From NCBI GenBank assembly GCA_017465745.1, contig JAFTVM010000094.1, positions 1 through 64,000 on the forward strand: DNA of 64,000 nucleotides, written 5' to 3'. The stretch comes from Oscillospiraceae bacterium. Lineage in GTDB: Bacteria; Bacillota; Clostridia; Oscillospirales; Oscillospiraceae. Below are positions 9,480-17,879 of this stretch, in pieces; position 1 is the stretch's first letter; every line of letters starts with the position of its first letter. Below the pieces are notes generated by a model. It was not told the DNA's origin. It saw nothing but the letters and a program-made list of their open reading frames with translations, and searched no databases. The position numbers and the translations under genes are program-made.

Positions 9480-12224
9480 CTACCAACTGTCACCCCAGAT
9501 ATCGATATCTACTGGACGACGAGTATCCGTATTGATGTAGTTCAAAAGTCTGTCGTTAAAATGCTTCTTGCTGAGTTCCTTCGGCGGAGGACAAAGATCA
9601 GGAGGATCGATTGCCACCGGATCTATACATTCTTCACCCTTTTGCCTGTATGCATATCGCCATTCTCTGTCTACCCATACAGAATCCCGCGCAGCGCGAG
9701 ACCAGCACAGGTAAAGAATATCCCGACTGTCGATCTCCCTCTGCAGCACTTCTTCCCAGTCTTCTCCGCTGCGAAGGCTGTCCACATCAAAAAAGATGTC
9801 CATCTCCGGTCTCGCTTTTTTCATCCCCTGAATGATGGCGGCAACCTTTCTCCGATCCTGGCTGGCATAGGAGATAAAAGCCGACAAATAATCCTTTCTG
9901 GATATTTCGATCTTCTGCTCAAAAATGGAAGAGCATTTCACTGTGAAGGTCAGTTTTGTTGCAATGATTTGGTTGATATATACAGAGGCGGTAAAAAGCA
10001 TCTGGCGTTTTGGATAGCATTTCGGGACGAATACCGGGAAACTGAACGTCAGGTATCCGCCGTCCCAGGTGGCTTCCTGATCATTGTCATCGATCTCCAC
10101 ATCCGGAGAAAAGAGCACGACACGGACAGCAGAATTCGTCTCAACGCTCATGGCACGCCCTTTCTTTTCCTGCATGGGCACATCCGAATTCAGTTTTGCT
10201 TCTTCTACAACGCTGCGGAATGCTTCTTCATACATATAAACATCAATGACGGAATACTCATCCTTTATAAAGGTTTTCGGTGCCGTGGCAGAAAACTGAA
10301 CCTTCCGAATATCCACTGCCGGTTTCTCAATATTTTGTTTGCTACCGCAATGGGGACAGTACGATGCGGACGGATCTACTGCTTCACCACAAACACGACA
10401 AATAGCAAACCCCGCACCTCCAGCAAAACGCAACTCCGGCACCCCTATACAACTGTCAGTATTTATCACAGGTACTGTTTTATTTTCCGTATCCGGTAGG
10501 ACGATTTTCCCATCAGAGTCAACCAAAATACTCGGAGCTTCCGCCAAAGCCTTACGTAGTGCTTCAATTAATTCAACCGTGTCATCCTGTTTAGCCGGAG
10601 TATCAGATCCCGGTTCAGCCCAACTTGGTTCCGGATCTCCAGAAGGCTTGAGCACACAGGTTATTCCGATGGAGTCAGCATCTTGGATGATCAGCGAAGG
10701 CACAGTACTCACAACGGCTGAAGTTGCAATAGGATCGGCGTCCTGAATGATTGGCGAAACGGATCTGCTCTGGCAGACAGAAGCACAGACGGACACCAGC
10801 CGAATCAGTTCCGGAAACAGCGATAGATCATCCTTCCGCAAAATCGCTTCGGACGTTCCAATCAATTTCTCGACAACGCTGTCATTATGCTCATTTCCAA
10901 CCGGAATGGCAACTTTGATAGCGTTCCTGAACCAAGGATTCTGTACAAGTCCCTCCAGTTCAGATTCATAGCTGTCAGGGGAATAACCATTTGTCATAAA
11001 AATAACAACCGGCAAATAATTGTAATTACACTCAGACAGCAATTCAAATCTGGAAAGTTTTTTATTAAGTTCACGCAGCGCTCCGCTCAAACACGTCATA
11101 CCGCCTGCTTTCAAATCCGGCCATGCTGGAATCGCATCCAATTTGGCCGAGATCCGCTGCCAGGCAGCCGCTCCTCCAAAGGTCAGTACGGACGTCCGAA
11201 TTTCCACTTCCGGATGCTCAGCCTGCATTTTCTGTAACATATGCAGGGTTTCCTGACCGATGCGGTTGATTTCTCTGATTGGCTCTCCTATCATGGCGCC
11301 GGATATCTGGACCACATACACCACATTCAGCCGTCGTCGCAAGATAGTCTGATCCACAACAGAACGGAAGCGCCGGTCTTCCATTACCATTTCATACAAA
11401 CCGCCCAGAATCTCCCGCAGCTGTTCAAAGCTTTTCGGTCTGTCCTCCACATCAAATGCGCAGATATGACCCATGATCCGCTTCACCGCTTCGCACAGCG
11501 CATCATTTTCCTTTGCTTCACCATACAGCGGTGCGCCGGCCAGACGCTTATAGGTGGACAGTTCATCCCCCACCCACCGGATCGACGGGAACAATTCAGG
11601 GGCAACCAAATGATGCAATAGCATGCCAACAGCGTAAATTTCGGAACGCTCACTGCACCAGCCATTGCGGTAGACCTCAGGTGCCATATATGCCAATGTA
11701 CCGCGCATGGCCTTGTTTTTACCCAAATCCCGCGTCAGAAGCGCAGAACTGAAATCGCCCAGCAGGATTTTTCCTGCCGCATCCGCAAAAAGATTGCGCA
11801 ACTGGAGATCCAGGTGAAGAACGCCTGCATCCCGGCATTTGATTAAGGTCGAGCACAGTTCCATGAGCATATCGACTTTATCCATAACAGATAAATGATT
11901 ATCTTTCAGATAATCATAAAATGGAACGTGATACGCTTCCAGTATGTATACCGTTCTGGAATCACCGTCTTCAACAATTTCACTGTCTAAAATACGAACC
12001 ACACCCGCTAGATCCGCAAGCCGTGTCATGATATCAATTTCATACAGGGCATTCTGGAACTTCGACATATTGCAGCCGCAATCAATCACTTTTAGTGCAT
12101 ACTGCCGTTGGCTGAAGATATCATTGATGCAGTATACCTTACCTACAGACCCATTTGCAAGAAATGCAATCTGTCCCAACCCCAGAAATCGTTCCGGGAT
12201 TCTCTGGATATCAATGTCATCCAT
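9480..12224 (-). CDS. Ser/Thr kinase - vWA - zinc ribbon - TIR fusion
   Basis: A 914-residue fusion. Residues about 12-275 are a eukaryotic-like protein kinase: glycine loop ANGSVGKVY, lysine in YALKVID (K45), catalytic loop HLDLQLRN (D139, N144) and APE motif YMAPEVY. The DFG motif reads DFS, which is unusual. Residues about 300-490 look like a von Willebrand A domain (VVYVVQISGAM), but the first MIDAS aspartate is replaced by glutamine. A zinc ribbon (CRVCGEAVDPSASYCPHCG) follows near residue 615. Residues about 775-890 are a TIR domain (LSAFISYASQD ... SVWVDREWRYA) that keeps the glutamate. It lies 23 bases downstream of the transglutaminase-like gene, in one operon. I infer a kinase-regulated TIR effector; the arrangement matches no named defence system I know. 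Confidence 0.8.
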   Translation of the reverse strand: MDDIDIQRIPERFLGLGQIAFLANGSVGKVYCINDIFSQRQYALKVIDCGCNMSKFQNALYEIDIMTRLADLAGVVRILDSEIVEDGDSRTVYILEAYHVPFYDYLKDNHLSVMDKVDMLMELCSTLIKCRDAGVLHLDLQLRNLFADAAGKILLGDFSSALLTRDLGKNKAMRGTLAYMAPEVYRNGWCSERSEIYAVGMLLHHLVAPELFPSIRWVGDELSTYKRLAGAPLYGEAKENDALCEAVKRIMGHICAFDVEDRPKSFEQLREILGGLYEMVMEDRRFRSVVDQTILRRRLNVVYVVQISGAMIGEPIREINRIGQETLHMLQKMQAEHPEVEIRTSVLTFGGAAAWQRISAKLDAIPAWPDLKAGGMTCLSGALRELNKKLSRFELLSECNYNYLPVVIFMTNGYSPDSYESELEGLVQNPWFRNAIKVAIPVGNEHNDSVVEKLIGTSEAILRKDDLSLFPELIRLVSVCASVCQSRSVSPIIQDADPIATSAVVSTVPSLIIQDADSIGITCVLKPSGDPEPSWAEPGSDTPAKQDDTVELIEALRKALAEAPSILVDSDGKIVLPDTENKTVPVINTDSCIGVPELRFAGGAGFAICRVCGEAVDPSASYCPHCGSKQNIEKPAVDIRKVQFSATAPKTFIKDEYSVIDVYMYEEAFRSVVEEAKLNSDVPMQEKKGRAMSVETNSAVRVVLFSPDVEIDDNDQEATWDGGYLTFSFPVFVPKCYPKRQMLFTASVYINQIIATKLTFTVKCSSIFEQKIEISRKDYLSAFISYASQDRRKVAAIIQGMKKARPEMDIFFDVDSLRSGEDWEEVLQREIDSRDILYLCWSRAARDSVWVDREWRYAYRQKGEECIDPVAIDPPDLCPPPKELSKKHFNDRLLNYINTDTRRPVDIDIWGDSW

Positions 12225-12247
12225 TTCTGCTTTCCCCCAATTCTATG

Positions 12248-12928
12248 TCATTTCCAGATTCGATGTGTCCACATGATCTCCGTATCGGTTACCAGGAAAC
12301 AGCGGTACGGATCATTTTTCTGATTCTCTTTGAACAACGCCGAAAAACATTCATATCCCATACAAACATCGACATGAAGCCAACTGCCATCAACATACAC
12401 CAAATTCCATACATGCTTTGCTACGCCGTCCAGGGACCCTTCGACTAATGTTGTACGGACTCCCATTCCTTTGAGCAGCAACTGATAGGCTTTGGCAATT
12501 CCTTTGCAAACAGCCTTTCGTTCCACGAATACATCGTAAATTGTCTGTCCCATCGTCATTCCCATGGCATACTCAACATTCTTCAGCAGCCAGTCAAACA
12601 CCAATCTCGCCTTATCATAGGCTGACCTATCTGGAAGGGATAGAAAACAGCGCACATACTGTTCAATAATCTGCTTGGCTTCCTCAATATCGGACTCCGA
12701 CATCAGATATTGCGGTTGTACATAACGATGTCCATCGTGATCACGCAGGATCCACTTTCCAGAAAACCAGAATATTCTGGGATCGTCGGTTAAAACCGCT
12801 TTCAGGATCCGATTGATCGCTTCCAGTCCCATCGTTACCGGTAATTTCTGCTGGCGCAGCAACAGCATTTTCCGTAGCGAGAGATATTCTTTTTGCATTT
12901 CCCCATCCAAAGTATCATAGGCCAGCAT
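12248..12928 (-). CDS. Transglutaminase-like cysteine protease-fold protein
   Basis: A 226-residue protein. The start at 12928 is preferred because AGAGGAG lies 8 bases upstream; a 12-residue upstream extension lacks such a site. The catalytic triad of the transglutaminase-like superfamily is visible: Cys in RKAVCKGIAKAYQLLL, His in AKHVWNLVYVDG, and Asp in WLHVDVCMGYE. It is the first gene of the operon with the kinase-vWA-TIR gene. It may process or modify a partner protein, but no substrate can be read from the sequence. Confidence 0.75.
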   Translation of the reverse strand: MLAYDTLDGEMQKEYLSLRKMLLLRQQKLPVTMGLEAINRILKAVLTDDPRIFWFSGKWILRDHDGHRYVQPQYLMSESDIEEAKQIIEQYVRCFLSLPDRSAYDKARLVFDWLLKNVEYAMGMTMGQTIYDVFVERKAVCKGIAKAYQLLLKGMGVRTTLVEGSLDGVAKHVWNLVYVDGSWLHVDVCMGYECFSALFKENQKNDPYRCFLVTDTEIMWTHRIWK

Positions 12929-13304
12929 TTTATTACTCCTCTTGTCACCAACCATATTAATCAAGAAAAGAAATTGATTCTCTGCTGATTCGTCTATATA
13001 TTAATTATATCTTACAACAAGCCAAAAATCAATCAGTCCCCCATTCCCCAGGACTGATGTATTGTGGAAATGGATAGTTGGTCGATGAAAACTGCATCCT
13101 GTAATAATTATGCAATCTCTCTGCGTTTCATTTACTTGAGCGATCAGAAATAAAGTATCCTGATTCGCCACCTGGAGAGGATTCTCGCTTCGCCCACGGT
13201 GGCAAAATTGTGCAACTGGTTTCCACCATTTCATGTTTTCTTGAGAAAAATGACTCTCTTTTCATCAGCAAAGACCTACTAATCTTATTCCACCTTCATC
13301 TCAA

Positions 13305-13333
13305 TTGACTTTTTTTGTCGAAAATGATATTCT
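13305..13333 (+). promoter_or_regulatory. Promoter of the TIR-STAND gene
   Basis: TTGACT (13305-13310) and TATTCT (13328-13333) are spaced by 17 bases and end 31 bases before the start codon. The rest of 12929-13304 between the two divergent operons shows no convincing gene. Confidence 0.65.
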
Positions 13334-13364
13334 GATAATGGAATAAACAGGAAAGAGGTTATAT

Positions 13365-15686
13365 ATGGGCTGGGATGTTTTTATTGCCTACCACGGCACT
13401 TACGATGACGACGGATCTATCCAAAAAGCACAGGAACTGTATGATTACCTTACAAGTAAAGGAGTAGCTTGTTATTTCTACCCCCAAATGCATAAAGCTA
13501 AATTTGCAGATACCTCCAAAATCGCAATTGACTGCGACAAATTCCTGTTGGTCGCCAATTCTCAAATCGCGCAAAAGCTCAATGATCAGGGGCGTCTTAA
13601 AAAAGGTGATCCAATACACAGCGAAATTGATACGTTTTACGATAACAGAATCGGAAATGACCGCTCGCAACAGGATCGTATTCGAGTATACGCCTTTAAC
13701 GGATATACAGATGTTCAGGCGGATCAGATTTATCCTGTCGCTACGCATGGTGTAGAACACTTTGATGAAAAACGTGACGGTGTTGAACCGAGCATGCGGA
13801 AATTATTAAGTTGGGCAAGCGAAGGAGTGGCACACATGAAGGAAGAAAACAACACAGCAGCACTCGATATGTTGGACTACGAGAATCTGGAGAATATGCC
13901 GTCTTGTGACCACGAGATTGTCTGCCGCGAGAAGGAATTGCTGCAACTGTTCGACTATGTATGCGGCTGGCAGAACGGGGTACGTACGCGCCGCAGTCCA
14001 AAGCATTTGGTTTGTGTATCGGCTTACGGCGGTATTGGCAAGACGGTGCTGGTTGTAGAATTTATAGAACGTCTGCTAAAACAGTTGACCAGCACAGATT
14101 ACCGTGGTTTCCGTCCCCAGTTTATTCTGTATTATTCTGCGAAAAGCGAACGTCTGGAATACAACAAATACTCCGGACGAATCGGCATCGCACCGATACG
14201 CAAACAAATCGGCGGTTTCAAGGAATTGCGCGAGAAAATATATTCAGACTTGAATGTTTCTTTGGATGATCCCCAGTGGGAGATACCTGGCATCCTAGTG
14301 GTTGATAACTTAGATACCCTGGCACCGAAAGACCAGGAATGTTTGTTGCGCTTTATCGCTGCCGAATTACCTCCTTCCGTCAGCGTAATTGTAACTACTC
14401 GCATCCCCGTGGGCAACGAGGCTGATGCAGATATTCAATTGAGCGGTTTCCCTGACGAAGCAGGAAAAGAGTTTATTAAGCAATATTGCGAGAAAAATAG
14501 TATTGAAGTATCCTTGTCTACTTCTCAGCAGGAGGATCTTCTACGTCACTCCACGGGCAATACCTTGGTGTTGGTTTTGGCTCTCAGACGCATTGCGAGC
14601 AAGAAAGCTACTGTCCGTAGCATTGTAGATGAGCTGAAAAATCTTCCCAAAAATGACAGGAGCAACGTCATAAGTATCTTTATGTATCAAAACACAATGG
14701 AAGGACTGCTGCGTCAATATCCTGAGTACCATGACATTATTCAGGAAGTGCTGGATTATTTCATTGTTGCCAAGACTTCTTTGACAGTTGGACACATTAC
14801 CGAAGCCAATAAGCAATTAAACTACGACGAGATCAACCGGGTATTTGACCTTCTTGCAAATTATCTGGTAATCGATCGTCGTGGAGATGCATATGTCCTC
14901 AACGAATATGCTCGAAACTATGTTCTCATCGATCGCCCCATTGATGAACAACGGGTCAAACGGATTACAAAGGCAATTTCTCAGGCCAACAAGGATCATG
15001 CAGCGTTGGAAGATCTCTGTAATCAATATCCTGAATTGAAGGATGTCATCGAGGAATGGCGCGGCGACAGCGAAGAAGAAGATCTGGCAATCGCAAAAGC
15101 ATTTGACGCCTTTCAAGACGGAGCACGTATCAGATCCAATATCGATTTTGAGCTTGATCTACTTCGTCGTGTATTTGCAGAAATAGAGAAAAAATACGCT
15201 GCACATCCATATGTCTATTATCAGCACGCTCGAATTTTGTGCGACCTAAGGCGAGACGGATATATTGAGAATCAGTACAATGACAGAATTCGCCGTTGCT
15301 TTGATCAGTGCTTTATCCTGTTGGAGAAACCTGAGTTCGAAAAAATCAGAGGCACGAAGTCCTTCCCATCCGTGCAGTGGAAGTATGCTCAATTCCTTTT
15401 GAGCTGTTCCGACTATCGCCGAGCGAAAACGTATGCAGAACAGAGTGCCGATAATTATCGAAACCAAGGGCGCAACCATATTACTTACCCATACTATAAC
15501 GATGCCTGTGCAGTTCACGGTATCGCATTGATGAAACTGTACGAAGAGGATAAGACAGCTAATCAACCATATTTCATAGAGGCACGGAAGATTCTGTTGT
15601 CTTTGGAAAAGCAGTCCGAGAACGCACTACGATATGCCCGTACACATCTTGCGGAGCTACGTACACTTGTTAGCCGCCATACGTAA
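13365..15686 (+). CDS. TIR - STAND ATPase - helical repeat protein
   Basis: A 773-residue protein with the layout of an Avs/NLR-like sensor. Residues 1-150 form a TIR-like domain (MGWDVFIAYHGTYDDDG, glutamate in GDPIHSEIDTFY near residue 87). Residues about 185-450 form a STAND-type NTPase: Walker A YGGIGKT near residue 225, Walker B GILVVDNLD near residue 310, and VIVTTR as the sensor strand. The remainder is helical and TPR-like, probably the ligand-sensing part. AT content is higher than in the prophage. Such proteins act in abortive infection, where the STAND module oligomerises on sensing a phage product and the TIR consumes NAD; that is family knowledge, not shown here. Confidence 0.8.
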   Translation: MGWDVFIAYHGTYDDDGSIQKAQELYDYLTSKGVACYFYPQMHKAKFADTSKIAIDCDKFLLVANSQIAQKLNDQGRLKKGDPIHSEIDTFYDNRIGNDRSQQDRIRVYAFNGYTDVQADQIYPVATHGVEHFDEKRDGVEPSMRKLLSWASEGVAHMKEENNTAALDMLDYENLENMPSCDHEIVCREKELLQLFDYVCGWQNGVRTRRSPKHLVCVSAYGGIGKTVLVVEFIERLLKQLTSTDYRGFRPQFILYYSAKSERLEYNKYSGRIGIAPIRKQIGGFKELREKIYSDLNVSLDDPQWEIPGILVVDNLDTLAPKDQECLLRFIAAELPPSVSVIVTTRIPVGNEADADIQLSGFPDEAGKEFIKQYCEKNSIEVSLSTSQQEDLLRHSTGNTLVLVLALRRIASKKATVRSIVDELKNLPKNDRSNVISIFMYQNTMEGLLRQYPEYHDIIQEVLDYFIVAKTSLTVGHITEANKQLNYDEINRVFDLLANYLVIDRRGDAYVLNEYARNYVLIDRPIDEQRVKRITKAISQANKDHAALEDLCNQYPELKDVIEEWRGDSEEEDLAIAKAFDAFQDGARIRSNIDFELDLLRRVFAEIEKKYAAHPYVYYQHARILCDLRRDGYIENQYNDRIRRCFDQCFILLEKPEFEKIRGTKSFPSVQWKYAQFLLSCSDYRRAKTYAEQSADNYRNQGRNHITYPYYNDACAVHGIALMKLYEEDKTANQPYFIEARKILLSLEKQSENALRYARTHLAELRTLVSRHT

Positions 15687-15934
15687 ACCGTTCATTGGTA
15701 ATTTTGAACTGTATAACATCCGGCTGTATATACTCCCTAAAAACAAAAATTGTTCCACCGAAAAGTAGCTGTCACAACGCTAAAAGCCGTGTGCGGGGGT
15801 GTGCGGACTTTTCCGCCGGGGTAGGGAAAGTACATCACCCCGGGTTCTGAAAGCTGGTTTTCGAGCCGCATGCGAAGGGTTTTGGGGCAAAACAGCCCCG
15901 AAAACGCACCTCCACAGCGACACCGAAGGTGAGC

Positions 15935-15962
15935 AGAGCCGCCCCGGAATTGGGGCGGCTCT
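15935..15962 (-). terminator. Strong GC hairpin downstream of the small minus-strand gene
   Basis: AGAGCCGCCCC and GGGGCGGCTCT form an 11-bp stem without a clear T run. The region 15687-15989 holds no other recognisable feature. Confidence 0.45.
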
Positions 15963-15989
15963 GTGGGTCTATTTCTCCGTCAGTTCCTC

Positions 15990-16268
15990 TCACAAACGGA
16001 CGCCGATCCTCACGCCCTCAATGAAGCCGGACCGCTGGTGGTCACGGCAGAGGGCGCAGAGCGGATCCAGGATGGTGTCCATCGCCGGGAGGGTCATTCC
16101 GCTCATGACCTGGTAGAGGGCGCGGAAGTCCGCCTTGGTCTGGGCGTCGTCCATGTTGTGGGTTTCGTTGTAGGCTTCGTAGAGAAAAGCCAGGACAGCG
16201 TCGCTGTCCCCGAAGTCGGGCGGGTTTTCTGCAAGAAGGGTTCTCAGTTGCTCAAAGTAATTTTTCAT
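15990..16268 (-). CDS. Small DUF6809-like protein
   Basis: A 92-residue protein beginning MKNYFEQL, with GGAGGTG 8 bases upstream. The C-terminal motif CRDHQRSGFIEGVRIGVRL is typical of a small family found on Firmicute mobile elements. Its function is not known. Confidence 0.65.
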   Translation of the reverse strand: MKNYFEQLRTLLAENPPDFGDSDAVLAFLYEAYNETHNMDDAQTKADFRALYQVMSGMTLPAMDTILDPLCALCRDHQRSGFIEGVRIGVRL

Positions 16269-16400
16269 ATCAGTCACCTCCAAAGTGTCGGTGATAGTAA
16301 CTCTGCTCGCTGGAGTAATCAAGTGGCTACAATAGCCAAAAATTTCTTGACCGTGCGTACTCTTCGACGCCATCCCGGAAAAATCTGTGTTCCCGTCTGG

Positions 16401-16585
16401 TATAATAGAGTCAAAGGACTCTATTCGGAGCGAGAGAACCTACAAAGATGAACAACATCAGCGGAACCCTCACTCGTCAGAGTAGGGTTCCGCATTTTCT
16501 GTTTGGAGGATATTTATGCTCAACTACGTTTTCCGAAGGCGGTTGTGCTCTAACGTAAGTCTGTTAACGCACAACCGAAGGAGGA
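16401..16585 (+). promoter_or_regulatory. Structured leader with early terminator before the excisionase gene
   Basis: A TATAAT box (16401-16406) overlaps a dyad ATAGAGTC-AAAG-GACTCTAT (16405-16424). A terminator follows (arms GCGGAACCCT 16461-16470 and AGGGTTCCGC 16484-16493, then ATTTTCT). Next come a GGAGGA site, a possible 43-codon leader reading frame starting at ATG 16516, and a hairpin CGGTTGTGC/GCACAACCG (16540-16577) that ends 1 base before the excisionase ribosome binding site AAGGAGG. The layout suggests attenuation or translational control of the mobility operon. Confidence 0.5.
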
Positions 16586-16591
16586 ATACTA

Positions 16592-16798
16592 TTGAAATTT
16601 ACATACACCAATCTCGACGAACTGCCTCTGACTCTTACTGCGACTGAAGCAGCTGCTGTGCTGCGGATCTCCCGCAGTAAGGTCTACGAGCTGACCCACA
16701 CTGCGTCCTTCCCGGCGATCCGGATCGGTAACCGGGTAGTCATTCCCCGTGACAAGCTGATCGAGTGGATGAACGCACAGGCGGAGGGCTGCGAATGA
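16592..16798 (+). CDS. xis: Excisionase-family HTH protein
   Basis: A 68-residue MerR/excisionase-type helix-turn-helix protein. LTATEAAAVLRISRSKVYEL is the DNA-binding helix pair and FPAIRIGNRVVIPRDKLIEWM is the typical wing and C-terminal helix. It starts at TTG, with GGAGG 7 bases upstream. Its stop overlaps the next start (ATGA). On elements with a tyrosine integrase such proteins act as recombination directionality factors or regulators. Confidence 0.75.
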   Translation: MKFTYTNLDELPLTLTATEAAAVLRISRSKVYELTHTASFPAIRIGNRVVIPRDKLIEWMNAQAEGCE

Positions 16799-17139
16799 AG
16801 CTGTACTCTCCGCCCAAGAAGGAGTTCCTGATGTTGCCGAACTCCGTGTTCGATATGCCCCTGGATGTGTACGCCTTCAAAATCTACGCCTACCTGGTGT
16901 GCTGTGCAGGAAGTCGCGGACAGTGCTGGCCTACGCTGAATAAGATGAGTAAGAAACTGGGAATCGCTATGAGCACAGTTCAGGATCGGATCAACTACCT
17001 GGTGAAGCGGAAGCTGATCGCGATTAAAAAGCACACCGGACCTGGTAAGTACAAGAACAATGTCTACGTTCTGCTGTCTCAGGATAACCCAGAGATCTAC
17101 CGGGATCTGGAAGAGCCGGAGGAACTGCCACTGTTCTAG
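16795..17139 (+). CDS. Helix-turn-helix protein of mobile element type
   Basis: A 114-residue protein that overlaps the excisionase gene by 4 bases. LNKMSKKLGIAMSTVQDRINYL is a winged-helix type DNA-binding segment, like those in replication-initiator or DnaD-like HTH proteins of IMEs. The start at 16795 follows GGAGGG. It is probably a regulator or replication helper. Confidence 0.65.
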   Translation: MKLYSPPKKEFLMLPNSVFDMPLDVYAFKIYAYLVCCAGSRGQCWPTLNKMSKKLGIAMSTVQDRINYLVKRKLIAIKKHTGPGKYKNNVYVLLSQDNPEIYRDLEEPEELPLF

Positions 17140-17335
17140 TAGACGATACCTGATCCTATTGCTAGGCACCAACTACTAATACGAAGGAAACAAATACGCG
17201 CACGGATCCAGCCAGTACCTAAGTAAGGGAAATTTAGATTTTTCCTTTGAAATCACGAATTATTCTGTGGCTAATCTGCACAAAGGATTCGGAGAGCTAA
17301 CCCTAAATCAAGGATTTGAAAAGAAGCAGGTTAAA

Positions 17336-17391
17336 GTCCGGGGGCATAACCGCCCCCGGACGAAAGACACCGGCCGGCAGAAGCCGGCCGG
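17336..17391 (+). other. Candidate origin of transfer (oriT) inverted repeats
   Basis: Two strong inverted repeats lie just upstream of the MobC-relaxase pair: GTCCGGGGGC/GCCCCCGGAC (17336-17361) and CCGGCCGGC/GCCGGCCGG (17370-17391). Relaxase targets usually sit in such a position. The intergenic stretch 17140-17447 holds no gene. Confidence 0.4.
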
Positions 17392-17447
17392 GTTGCAACA
17401 GGTTTTCGGATTTCAGGCAGCGGGGTCGTATCCGGGGTCCGTGTAAG

Positions 17448-17879
17448 ATGCACAACGAAATGGAGGAATTTTTGAAAGAAACCAAGAGCAAATACGCGAT
17501 TTACCTGTATCCCTCTCAAATGGAGGAAGTCAAGAGCCTGCTGGAGCAGGCCAACGCAAAGAGCCAGAGCGAGTTCGTTTCAGACGCCATCCGCTTTTAT
17601 ATCGGCTATCTGCAGCAGGGTAAGAATGTGGATTATCTGGCGCCCGTCATCGCCCAGACCATCAAGGAAGAGATCGGCAGCACCGAGCGCAACCTCGCCC
17701 GAATGCTGTTCAAGCTGGCGGTGGAGTCCGCCATAGTGTCCGAGTTGCAGGCGGTCCAGCACCAGATTTCTGCCGATCGGATGGATGCTCTGCGTCAGAT
17801 GTGTTCCCGGATCGTGGCGGAGAACAACGGCATCATCACCTTCGAAAAGGCCTACGCCACCCAGCACCGCGATGCCTAA
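17448..17879 (+). CDS. mobC: MobC-like ribbon-helix-helix relaxosome protein
   Basis: About 143 residues. YAIYLYPSQMEEVKSLLEQA and QSEFVSDAIRFYIGYL form a ribbon-helix-helix DNA-binding unit. The start is uncertain: ATG at 17448 has a weak ribosome binding site, while TTG at 17472 has TGGAGG 5 bases upstream and begins just before the RHH core. The end overlaps the relaxase start. It probably binds oriT with the relaxase. Confidence 0.65.
   Translation: MHNEMEEFLKETKSKYAIYLYPSQMEEVKSLLEQANAKSQSEFVSDAIRFYIGYLQQGKNVDYLAPVIAQTIKEEIGSTERNLARMLFKLAVESAIVSELQAVQHQISADRMDALRQMCSRIVAENNGIITFEKAYATQHRDA

Noticed and set aside
13001..13234. 77-codon minus-strand frame between divergent operons
   Set aside because: No ribosome binding site and no recognisable motif; the region is more likely a leader or spacer.
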